From Triglochin maritima (Eukaryota; Streptophyta; Magnoliopsida; Alismatales; Juncaginaceae): a stretch of 64,000 nt of DNA. Of the stretch, positions 34,470-44,672 are shown piece after piece. The notes beneath the pieces were generated by a model. It worked only from the letters and a program-made list of their open reading frames with translations. It ran no database searches and had not been told where the DNA came from. The stretch's first letter is position 1. The number at the start of each line of letters is the position of its first letter. The position numbers and the translations under genes are program-made. The stretch is from assembly GCA_963682175.1 (NCBI GenBank), contig OY821771.1, positions 15,251,001 through 15,315,000 on the forward strand, in the 5' to 3' direction.

Positions 34470-34876
34470 AGGAGGGAGATTGTTTGTGACCGGCAAGCTA
34501 ACAAAGTTAAATTAAAAGTCGGTTATACTACTGAAAGGAGATTGGAACCAATTTGAGGATCAAAAGTTGAGAATAATTTTAAATCCTCTTTATTTTGGAT
34601 TAATTGGTTCTAGTCTAGGTTTTAGTACGCTTAATTGACATATCATAGTTTATTCATTACATATCTTGAAATTTTGAAACACATCCATTACTTAAGTGTC
34701 ATATTTATTTGATGTTAAAAGGAAGAATAAATTGAACTTTGTAGTTAGGACTTAGGAGTTAGTGAGACGGGAGAGATGGGAGAGCATTGGGCTTCTAGGG
34801 TAGTTCTTCACCATTTCTCAGCCTAATCGTGATTTGGATCTGGTTTGTTGTCCATTTTCTTGTTATGGAGTAATCC

Positions 34877-36429
34877 TTGAGTTCTAGAGCAGCCCTCACC
34901 GACTTGGAGGAGTTCCCAAGTCTCAAGAGTGCCACTAAGGGCTGTGAAGGAGCAAAAGGTGTGGATGTGGAGCAGCCTAGGGAGATTGCTCAGCCCCGCA
35001 AGTGGTCTGATCTTTTTGAGAAGAGGGTCAAGCCGAGCACTTCCCTGGATTTCGTTACACCAACTATTAGGGAGGGAGGTGCTAGGGTTGCTACTATCTC
35101 GAGTCAAGAGCAAGAGAAAGCTAGTGGTGCATGGAAGAAGGTGCTGATGGGTTATTTCGCGGGGTTCTCTCCCCATTGACCCACACTTGAGAGGCACTTA
35201 GCAAAGGTGTGGAGGATCTCGGGGGAGTTAGAGATTGTGCGACGGGGGTCCAATATGATGATTTTCAGATTCTCGCTAGACACCGATCAAATTTTCTCTC
35301 TTGAAAATGGCCCATGGTTTGTGAGGCGGCGCCACTTATCCTCCAACCTTGGTCGGCTGGCATTAAGACCTTGGACAAGGTATGCACGATTCCATTTGGT
35401 TGAGGTTCCCCGACTTGGATCTGAAGTTCTAGTCAAGGAAACATCTAGGAACGATTGCAAGCGTGTTAGGGTCACCGATGTACATGGATGAGAACACGGC
35501 AACGGGACGTCGGTTAGCTTACGCCCGAGTGTGCGTGGAGATAAGCGGTGAATTCGATTATCCGTCACAAATATTGGTGCAGAATGAGAAGGAGGAGGGT
35601 GAGGTTGTATTTGTGGAGTACGAATGGAAGCCTTTGTTTTGTAAGTTGTGTTCAATGTTTGGTCATTCCGATGCTCGATGCCCTAGCAAGGGATCGAAGG
35701 AGAGGGTTGTTGTTGGAAGGGAAGCTATGGTAAGAAGGAATAGGTGGGTGGAGAAAAAGAAGGAGCAAGAAGGCGAGAATGCAAAATGGGAGTAGTAGTA
35801 GTGGAGGAGGTGTTGCTGGTGATGGCAGTAACAGGACGTGTGGGCTGCCAGAGCTGGAAGGTTTGTTCGAGGGTGCTGCTCCAGCAGGCCTAGCAAGTGC
35901 AACGGAAGAGTGTAACGGTGTGGGGGTTGATGGGAGGTGCAAGGGCACGTTGACTAACGGAATTGAGGGTATTCCGTTAGAGGAGGAGAGTGAGCTCAGT
36001 TCTGGAAGAGAGATGGGAGCTTCCCTTGTCTCTAACAAGAGCCATGCCAAAGAGGGAAATCATTGGGCTGGGGCTACAAAAGATAAACCTAGGGGGATGG
36101 GAACCAATGGGAAGGGGTCTAGAGAAGGGAGGGAACCAATAGGAGCTGAGATAGGTGGAGGGAATGGAGAGAAGCCAATGGAAATTGAGATAGGTGGAGT
36201 GGAAGGTTTGTGTATCGCTGAGAATAGCAAAGAGGCCTCACTGTGCAAGGGAGTACATTCTTTGTTGGGTGCAGAAGAGGAAGGTATGTGTAGTGCTGAG
36301 AATAGCAAAAATGCCTCTCCATGCAAGGGAGTCCTTCTTGTGTCACGTGTGGAAGAGAATTATGGGCAAAGCTTAGTGGAGGAAGTAGGTGTAGGTGCAC
36401 CAAATGAGAATGGTTCACGTGGGGACTAG
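34877..36429 (+). pseudogene. LINE ORF1 (DUF4283 plus CCHC-type knuckle), broken
   Basis: 34877-35179 gives the Pro/Ser-rich N-terminus. 35207-35491 has FRFSLDTDQIFSLENGPWFV and RPWTRYA, the DUF4283 signature. 35463-35795 has PMYMDENTATGRRLAYARVC and the knuckle CKLCSMFGHSDARC, as in plant non-LTR ORF1/zf-CCHC_4 proteins. 35779-36429 is a Gly/Glu-rich tail. At least three frame changes separate the parts. Confidence 0.8.
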
Positions 36430-36861
36430 AGGGTTTGCATGGGATGCAAAGGCGTGGTGGTTTGCAGCTTGAAGAAGAGGAGATATGGAGTGGATGGTTG
36501 CACAAGGGTGGACTCAATCAGCTTCGCACTGAAGGAGTCACGCCTTTGGGGGAGCATGCATACGAGGGTGAAGGAAATTCACGTAAGTTGACGGTGCATG
36601 GGCTGCATGGGGGCGTCTCGAGGATGGAAGAAGAGGCTCACTCACCAAATCAGTTCCATCTTCTTGCTGAGATGGAGGGGGAGGGGGAGAGCGATCTGCT
36701 GACTAGTAAGATTAGTCAAGAAAACATGAGGGACCCTCACTACGCAGCCTCGAGGAAGCTACACCACCTTACTCCTTTAGGCACGTGAGAATGGTGGACG
36801 TGGCAAAGCAAAGGAAGAGAAATCGAGGGAAAAAGGGAGTCCGCTCCCCAACCTCACATCC

Positions 36862-37479
36862 ATGAAGTGCCTTTGCTGGAATATACGTGGTGCAAATGCC
36901 CGGGGGCGCCCGTACATGATCCGAGATAAAATTCACCGGGGAAGAGTGGATTTGGCTTGTATTGAGCACAAAGTTAAGAACAAGAGGCTGACGAGGTTTG
37001 TTAAATCTATATGGCAAGATAAATGGGAGTCAAATAGTGAGGTGGTAAATTCAGGGAGGATTCTTGTGTTGTGGAAGGATTCAGAATATCACCTCCAGAA
37101 GACCCGGGAGACGGATCAGTTGGTTCACAAGGAGGGTATAGTTCGGGCCACAGGTCAGCAAGTTGCGATTAGCTTTGTGTATGGGGATAACAACTATGTT
37201 ACGAGGAGAACACTTTGGGAGGCCTTGCGTGGGTCTAAACCTACCGCTGAAGTAGCATGGATGGTCTTGGGGGACTTCAACTGTATTAGGAGTGTATGGG
37301 AGAAGCGTGGAGGGGGTGGGTTAAATGTGGTGGCCATGGCGGAGTTTAACCATTGGATTGACATAAGTAGTTTGGTCGAGGTACAAACATCAGGAGCAGA
37401 GTTCACATGGTCGAACTTGACGCATGGGCCCGGACGAATAGAGACGCGGATTGACCGAGCCCTTTGCTCCCAGGTGTGA
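36862..37479 (+). pseudogene. LINE endonuclease domain (EEP/APE type)
   Basis: A 205-codon frame begins MKCLCWNIRGANA, the usual plant LINE endonuclease start with the metal-site Asn. It has CIEHK in place of the ETK block, WMVLGDFNCIRS with the catalytic Asp-Asn, FTWSN and RIDRALCS. It ends in a stop, so the link to RT is broken. Of the LINE parts this is among the best preserved. Confidence 0.85.
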
Positions 37480-37632
37480 TTCGACTGCTTCCCGGATGCA
37501 ATTTGTTATGTGGAAGGTAAAGAGCTTAGTGACCATTGTCCCTTGATGGTGGATCTCGAGCCTCATGGTGTGCGGAAGAAGAAGATGTTCCAGTTCGTGA
37601 ATGCTTGAGCTGGGCACGACTAGTTTTTAGGG

Positions 37633-39158
37633 GTGGTAAAGGAGGCGTGGTCGACATACATTGTAGGTACCCCAATGTATCGGGTGGTGGGGAAGTTGGA
37701 GGCTGTAAAGAGAGCGCTTAAGACGTGGAGTGATGAGGTGTTTGAAAATATAACTGAGCGTCTTAATGAGGCACGGAATGAGCTACAACAGATTCGAGTG
37801 GAGATGGAACGCTTTCCGGATGAGGAGGGACTGAGAAGGAAGGAGAGCGAGGCGGTGGATAAGCTATCCCACCAATTGGTGATTGAGGAGTCGATCATTA
37901 GACAAAAATCTATGGTGAAATGGTGGAGGGAAGGTGACTCTAACTCGAGGTTCTTCCATGCTTCTCTTAGGGTGAGGAGAGCCACCAATACAGTGCGTAG
38001 GATAGGTAAGGGCGGAGAGACGATCGAGGACGAGGATCAGATTCGTGAGGAGATACGTCACCGGTTTGCTAACTTATTTGATTCTAGTGTGCATGGGGTA
38101 ACATTGCGGAGGATATTGATCTTCCTAAGCTAGATACTATGGAGGTTGGGCTGCTCACACGTCCGATGACCATGGCTGAGCTGGAATTCGTGGTTTTGCA
38201 CTCCAATAATGACAAAGAACCACGACCAGACGACTTTAACGCAAAGTTTTTCAAGGTGGCTTGGGAGATTATTAAGAAGGATCTTCTTAAGGCCGTTGCT
38301 TCTTTCTTTCGCGAGGGTAAACTCCTCAAGCAAGTCAATTATACGGCGATTACATTGATTCCAAAGAAGAGAGGTCCAACTTCAATTGATGAATACCAAC
38401 CGATTTCCTTATGCAACATGGTGTATCGCTATATCTGAAAGATTCTTGCGAATAGGTTGAAGGAGGTGCTGCCCAAGCTTGTAAGTGAGAACCAAAGTGC
38501 CTTCATCCGAGGGCGTCGGATTGGGGACAATGTCTTGCTGGCCCACGAATTATGTCACAACTTGCATTCTGAAAGAGGGGTGGGACGCATGGATGTCAAG
38601 ATTCATTTGAGGAAGGCGTACGACACAGTGTCATGGAGATTTTTGGATGAGGTGCTATGTAGGTTCGGCTTCAATGACAAATGGAGGAAGCTGGTGGGGG
38701 AGTGCGTGAAGGCCTCCTTTGTTGTAAATGTTAATGGTGCCTATTCGAGGCCGTTCGTGGCTTCAAATGGCCTCCGACAAGGTGACCCATTAGCCCCATA
38801 CCTCTTTGTGCTTTGCATGGAAGTGCTTGGGGTTTTGCTGTGTGATGAGGAGAGGAGAGGTGGGCTTCGACCGGTTAAATGTGGTACGATCTCGGTCTCG
38901 CACTTGATGTTTGTTGATGACGTAATGGTGTTTACGAGTGCCACAAAGGCTGATGCCCGCGCGCTAAAAGAGGTTCTGGATGAGTTCTTACGATACTCAG
39001 GGCTGCAACTAAACAACTCAAAGAGCCAAGTTTTTGTGGGAGGGAGCACACCAGACGGGGAGTGGATTTGTAGCCATCTTCAAATGCAGCGGAGCACCTT
39101 TCCGGTGATATCTTGGGTTGCCACTTTTTTCCTCGAGGTTTGCGAAGAGCCATTGTGA
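37633..39158 (+). pseudogene. LINE reverse transcriptase, broken
   Basis: Frames 37633-38133, 38139-38438 and 38457-39158 give WWREGDSNSRFFHASLRVRR, PDDFNAKFFK, EYQPISLCNMVYR (then a stop), SENQSAFIRGRRIGDNVLLA, LRKAYDTVSW, GLRQGDPLAPYLFVLC and the active-site box MFVDDVMVF near 38910. The usual Asp before LRKAYD is His here (KIHLRKAYD). The parts lie in order; frameshifts and the stop at about 38436 inactivate it. Confidence 0.85.
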
Positions 39159-39867
39159 AGCACTCCTGGACAAGGTACGGGGAGGCTGAGCTCGTGGAAG
39201 GGCAATCTCCTTTCCATGGCGGGGCGAGTAGAGCTAGTGCGAAGTGTGCTCACGTCCTTTAGCATTTATTGGATTTTGCCCTTTCTAGTACCAAGGAGTG
39301 TGCTTCACGAAATAGAAAGATTGATGATGAACTTTGTTTGGGGGGGGGGGGGGGACGAAGCAGTTGCCTACTATCTCGTGGCAGGATATATGCACTCCAA
39401 GGCGGGAAGGAGGCCTCGGGTTGCGTCGATTGGTGGAATGGAATAATGCTGGACTTCTTTGCTTATTTTCGATCATTGTGTCACATGATACCTCCCTTTC
39501 GGCCTCTTGCTTACGGAGTAAGTACCTTAGGAGGAAGACCATATGGATAATGCGGCCTCCAGCAATTTCCTCTTGGGCGTGGCGGGTCTCATGCGAGTTC
39601 GGAATATGGCAAGGGAGAAAATATTTTTCCGACTAGGTGATGGGCGGAGGGTGAAGTTCTTTAAGGATCCTGGTGTGGCCCGCCACTTCTCACCTTGCCG
39701 GAGGGGGAGAGAATGAGGTATGATCTAGGGGTCCAACATAATATCACCGTGTCCCACTTCCTCGAAGATGGTAGGTGGAGAGTGCCTCGACTACGCTCCC
39801 GAGCTCTCATGGAATTTTGGGCCCGACTGCCTACCATCTCGGTGGGCCCTGGGGAGGATGAGCTCTC

Positions 39868-40458
39868 ATGGATGGGTGCCTCTCGAAGTCACTTACATTG
39901 AGAGATACGTGGCAGTGGGTCAAGCTGGAACGACCTGTTGTTAGGTGGGGGACGATGGTGTGGCACAAATGGGCTGTCCCAAAGCATGCGTTAACATTAT
40001 GGAGGACAATGCATGGGAAGCTACCTACTCATGATATGATGAGATGGAGGGGGCTGAAGCTATGCATGATGTCAAGGTGTGCGCTACGTAAGAATGCCTA
40101 TGAGGCGTTAACACACTTGTTTTGGGAGTGCCCCTTCGTACAGGTTGTATGGGACGCAATCCGGAGGGTGGGAGCATATATGGGCCGCATAGCTGCAGCT
40201 ACATTCGAAGAGATTTATAGGATTCAGACATGGAATGCACCTACAAAGCATGGGGAACTAACGCTGAAGCTGGCTTTGGGAGCTGTGGTGTTCGAATGCT
40301 GGGCTGAACGGAATAGGCGATGTATGGAGGGTGAGGAACGGCGAGTGGAGTCCATTATTCAGCATGTGAAGGATGTGATTCGGATAAAGGGGCTTGGTAT
40401 GCTGGAAGGAAAGGGAAACGAGAATGAGAGGGTGATCTTTGCGACAACATGGAGGTAG
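39868..40458 (+). pseudogene. LINE C-terminal zf-RVT region
   Basis: The frame has MVWHKWAVPKHALTLWRTMH, LPTHDMM and HLFWECPFVQVVWD, typical of the zf-RVT domain at the end of plant LINE pol. Some of the usual Cys pair is disturbed. A run of about 15 G at 39340-39354 lies between this part and RT, and the frame shifts there. Confidence 0.75.
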
Positions 40459-40991
40459 AAATGGGTTTCTTTCGTTAGTGTAGCTTTAGTTTAGCAATAG
40501 CTAAGCAATGCAAACGGAATAGGCGATGTATGGAGGGTGAGCAATGACCTGTGCTGTAATACATTGTAGTAGACGGTGGAACTTGTGATAGTGTATGTGC
40601 TAGATAAGAATCTGAGCTTGTACACAGCAAGCTTCGAGGGCTTTGGGTGGTTGTTGGGTTGGTTTGTATGTAAGTCCATTCACACAAATTAATAAAATTT
40701 GAGGTTGTGCCTCCCTTTTTCTTTGCAAAACAAAAGTTAGGAGTTAGTGTCCTTGACACATTGTGTATGAAGGAAATATTGCCTTCACCTACTGCTTTTC
40801 AGCTTTCTACTTCCATGTATTAGTAGGGTAGAGGCCGGGTATGCATGTAGTATACCCCGTGCACTTATCTTCTGATTTTTTGGTAGGTTGTAAACATTAC
40901 TTAGTTAATATATTTCGAGGCTGAGCCTCCCTTTTTGCCTTGCAAAAAAAGAATAAATTGAACTTAATTGAAATATCATATTCATATTGAT

Positions 40992-41190
40992 AGGGGGAGC
41001 TTAATGAATATCTTATACATAAGGTAATGAAGTGCAAAATTTAGGGGGAGCAACTTCATTACAAGTCATCCTAAAATTTCATGTTTAATTTTGTTTTTTG
41101 TTGGATGTCAAAGGGGGAGAAATATAGATATAGGGGTAACCTGAAATTTGACTATAATTGAACAAAAACTATGCACATCCATAGGGGGAG
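40992..41190 (+). promoter_or_regulatory. Four polypurine tracts of the copia element
   Basis: (A/T)AGGGGGAG occurs near 40992, 41043, 41112 and 41183. A further tract AAAAAAAGGAGAT abuts the right LTR at 41265. Multiple such tracts typify SIRE-lineage elements; the last one would prime plus-strand synthesis. Confidence 0.7.
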
Positions 41191-41264
41191 CATTTTTATG
41201 CATAGTATACATCTATAAATTTCAAGTATTAAGATATAGGTTGCCATCATCAAAAAAAGGAGAT

Positions 41265-42794
41265 TGTTGGTTTTTGGCCTTAATTTATGTTTTGATGATT
41301 TAATCAACCTAATCTTAAGTATAATAAATGTAAAGTAGCACACATATTGCCTTGCATATATATTGCATTGTGCTAACCTCTACAGGTTATCAAGACTCAA
41401 GCAACAGGGAAATGAAGTCAAGACATGTAATTAAAGCTATATTTGAAGACATGTAATCTTGATTTATTTTGAGTGTTAGGAACTATGTGTAATTGGGCAT
41501 ACTTGAGCTAAAAACAACTCATAGATACACTAGGTTCCCTATAGAAGTCACACACAATATTTCACATAATTTGGACTTCAATAGATCACTCAAACTAGAA
41601 TCGGAAAACACTTAAACCTTACATGAACTGCCAGGACCAAATCGGTCGACCGGAACGAGTTCTTCGTTCCACCAATTGGGTTGTTTATTCTGTTAACGAG
41701 ACTTAGTGTTAAACCGGTCGACCATTTAGTGCCTTTAGTTCGACCGCCTACACGTGTCACATGACTGTTAGACTTGTCGTATTCTACAATGGTTGGACTT
41801 CTCAAAACCCCAAACTTACCGAACTTCTGGGCCACCAAAACTTACCTAGCAGTCCACTGATCAACCATTCTTTGGTCACCCTGAACTCTGTGGAAGTTTC
41901 CGGTCGAACGTCTCCTAGACCTTGGTCGACCGAAACTAAATTTCTTCCGAATCCCAGGAGTGCCTAGAAATTTCTGGTCGAACCAACCATTTGCTTAGTT
42001 CGACTGATCCATCTTTTACCAGACCAAAACCCTCGAATGGTCCACCCATCCAAAACCTTAGCTCGACCGCCCACTTATGTGAACTTAACTTATAGCTAGA
42101 TTTGACCAACCGGTCGACCGGTAAGTCCGTTTCGGTCGACTGAACTTATCCTAGAATGTGACCTGCACCTTTCTATTTTGTGTATCTTACACAAACACTT
42201 ACTCATTTAATCCCAACGGCTATAACTCACTTAGAGCTTATAAATAGATGTTACCAAGACACAATTACACAACTCTTATACTTCCTATTGTCATATACAT
42301 CTAAGAGAAAGCTCCAAGTCTCCCATTCCCCAAATCCTACTCTCCAAGCTAAAATCCACACTTTAGTTTCAATTCCTATCATACTCTAAGTGTGCTCAAG
42401 TTAGAGAGTGAGTGATCCACTCAAACATTCTGTTGCAAAGAAGCAAGGACTTCGGTGAAAGCCTGAAGTGACCCTCTGAGATTGTGAGATGAAGAAAGTC
42501 AAGCTAGCAAGGGTGTTCATGGTGCTTATGGTGTAAATGCTTAATCTCGGCCCGGAACGAGGTTGATAGTGAAGACGTGAGTGGAGCTTGAGGTAGATTG
42601 AGCGGAGCTTGCAAGAGAGGAAGTAGGCGGGATGCCGAACCTCTATAAAAATCACTGGGTCATATTGTGGTTTGCCTTGTATTCTTTACTTGCTTGTTTT
42701 GTTTTTAATTTCCGCTGCATCTTTGTTTGTTAAGCAAGTAGAGTTAAATTAAGCTTAAAAGTGAATAGAACTAAGCCATAAACATGATCCTACA
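41265..42794 (+). repeat. Right LTR of the gag-only copia element
   Basis: 1530 bp, starting TGTTGGTTTTTGG and ending GATCCTACA. It is collinear with the left LTR. The first palindrome pair reads TCGA/TCCA instead of TCGA/TCGA but is still 22 bp apart. Other sites are likewise decayed while the segment from the TATA box to the 3' end stays very similar. Confidence 0.9.
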
Positions 42795-44100
42795 CTATCT
42801 TCGAGCTCGGGCCTTAGGATAACTCAATCACTTCATCCAACGTACCATAATAGGTAAGGACATCAAATATGGGATTTTTATCCCTACTACTTGAATAACT
42901 TGATATTTCAACTGACATGATAATACCACTATGCTGGGTTCTTCTTGTACTCTCAAGCTTTTTGGTATGAAACTTATATCCATTCATACAGTATCCCTCA
43001 TAAGATGTAACTTTAAAGGTTGGACATATTTCTAGCCATTTCAAGTCCTTAATAACATCTCAATTGTTTTGAACTGCATGTGATTCACAAAAATACAAAA
43101 CCAACTCTCGAACAAATCACTGTGTAGCTTTTCAAGTTGATGAGGATTCAAGTTCTTTTGACTAGAAGTTATTTCTTCCAAATGGAGATCTAAATACGAT
43201 GCCGCAATATCTAGATTAAATAGTACATAATGATGAGCATTCTCCAACAAAACCCGATCTAAAAATATGATTCTCCCTATACCAAGTGGTTCGCCGTCAT
43301 TGTACCAATCTTCACGTGTTAATTTTGTCTCCACCTCATCTAAATAACAAGAGAAAAATGTCAAAGAATCCTCTGCCAAGCACCCTTCCATAATAGATCC
43401 TTCAGATTTACTTTTGTTTCGAACATAACGTTTCAGTGTTAGCAAATAACGCTCTATAGGATACATCCATTTGTAAAACAATAGTCCACCTACTAAAATT
43501 TTGTCAACGATGTATAGGTAGATGCATCGTGATCGTGAAAAATCCCGGGGGAAAGATACGCTTGAGCTGACAAAGAGTAACAACTATTTTACCCTTCAAC
43601 TTTTCCATTTCTTATACATCAATTACTTGACTAGAAATCCTCCTGAAAAATGAAGAGAGTGACACAATAACACCACATATACCTTCATCCAATGCTTTCT
43701 CTCTTTCAACCGTACTCTTTCCTTGATATAAGACGAAAACCAATCAGGAGCCTTTAGGTCATGAAGCACCTTAAAGAACACATATTTTTGTTGATTCAAC
43801 AAGATGAATGAAGATTCTGGACTCTTGCCCTTACTTGATTCCCCATATGTAACTTTGGACGGATACCCATTTCTTGTAGATCCATCAAAGTGTTTCCATC
43901 ATCTTTTGATTTATCGGTTTTTAACACATTATTTAATATGTTGTCACAGACATTCTTCTTCGTATGCATAACATCTATATTATGTCAAAGAAGAAGATTC
44001 TTCCAATATGGTAGTTGAAAAAAATTGATATTTTCTTCCAACCATAAAGAAATTTCACTTCTTCTACATATTTTCTCCTTTTTTACCTGTGACATTAATT
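42795..44100 (-). pseudogene. TNP2 transposase piece 2 (central and DUF4218 region)
   Basis: From right to left on the minus strand: FFQLPYWKNLLL, a stop where Arg is expected, HNIDVMHTKKNVCDNILNNV, MDLQEMGIRPKLH, then YKWMYPIERYLLTLKRYVRN and GSIMEGCLAEDSLTFFSCYL (43041-43583). Last is the first half of DUF4216 ending YYGTLDEVIELS-stop at 42814. These are the hallmark blocks of plant CACTA TNP2 in the proper order. The copia element cuts it at 42795 and the gypsy element near 44100. Confidence 0.85.
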
Positions 44101-44239
44101 TTTACCGATCTATGCTTGGACGCGGGCAACCCATTTCATTGCATGGGGGAATACCCAATGCGCACATCTACTCCAATGTGCACATTGTAGCCAGGTGGGT
44201 GTGTAGGAATGTGTTGGGTCAAGAGCGGACCTCCACATT

Positions 44240-44672
44240 CATCACACCTAGTTTGCGAATAATGTATAGTCTCATGGATGGTTCACATCACTGCATTTGT
44301 CTAACGTTGTTTAACGTTTTGGTGAATGCCAAGCTTAAAGAAACACATTGTTTGCCTACTCTGGTGACCAAATTGTGTGGAATGTTGGACATCCCACGAT
44401 TTGAGCGCTTCCTACGGCGCCAAGGCATCGACCTCGAGGTTGCCAAGATGACCTCGTCATATCGCCATTGCCTTCAGGTGCCATGGGTGCCTGATTACAT
44501 GGCGGAGGATGTTAGAGCCAGTTCCCCAAACTCATCTATGAGCTTGGGAATGCCCTTTAACACTGACATTTCTGAGATGGCGGGAGAGCAGCAAAATGTC
44601 ATTTTGGCTAAACAAAACCGGATGATTTATAGGAAGTTATCGACTCTTGAGGGAGGTGCCTCGTCGAACTGA
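44240..44672 (+). pseudogene. Unassigned frame in the gypsy 3' region, copy 1
   Basis: It encodes LPTLVTKLCGMLDIPRFERF and ILAKQNRMIYRKLSTLE. The related frame at 57563-57952 keeps the same sequence with small changes. Short reading frames between integrase and the 3' LTR are common in Athila/Tat-like elements. I recognise no specific function. It is truncated by the solo LTR inserted at 44670. Confidence 0.5.

Larger units (their letters stand above)
34765..40736 (+). mobile_element. Inner LINE (plant L1-type), about 6 kb, with 13-bp target duplication
   Basis: TTAGGAGTTAGTG is duplicated exactly at 34752-34764 and 40737-40749. The order is ORF1 with DUF4283 and zinc knuckle, endonuclease, reverse transcriptase, and zf-RVT/C-terminal domain. 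The 3' tail is 'gaggttgtgcctccctttttctttgcaaaa'. It appears full length but carries many frameshifts and stops. Confidence 0.9.
34740..40948 (+). mobile_element. Outer LINE, 5'-truncated, split by the inner LINE
   Basis: A 17-bp direct repeat AAGAATAAATTGAACTT flanks it exactly (34723-34739 and 40949-40965). Without the inner LINE it is only about 225 bp, the 3' end of a LINE ending 'gaggctgagcctccctttttgccttgcaaaa'. This tail is nearly the same as the inner LINE's. It is inserted in the copia internal region. Confidence 0.85.
31237..42794 (+). mobile_element. Gag-only copia element (SIRE-like LTRs), holding nested LINEs
   Basis: Left LTR 31237-32767 and right LTR 41265-42794, both TGTTGG...CCTACA. 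The flanks are CTATA (31232-31236) and CTATC (42795-42799), a one-mismatch target duplication. PBS TGGTATCAGAGC (initiator tRNA-Met) is at 32770. The internal region without the LINEs is only about 2.3 kb. It encodes a decayed gag (32820-34469) but no protease, integrase, RT or RNase H, so this is a non-autonomous TR-GAG-type derivative. Four AGGGGGAG tracts precede the right LTR. Confidence 0.9.

Noticed and set aside
35652..36517. Minus-strand Pro/Ser/His-rich frames over the LINE ORF1
   Set aside because: Shadows of the LINE ORF1 and its Gly-rich tail, which match known plant LINE proteins on the plus strand.
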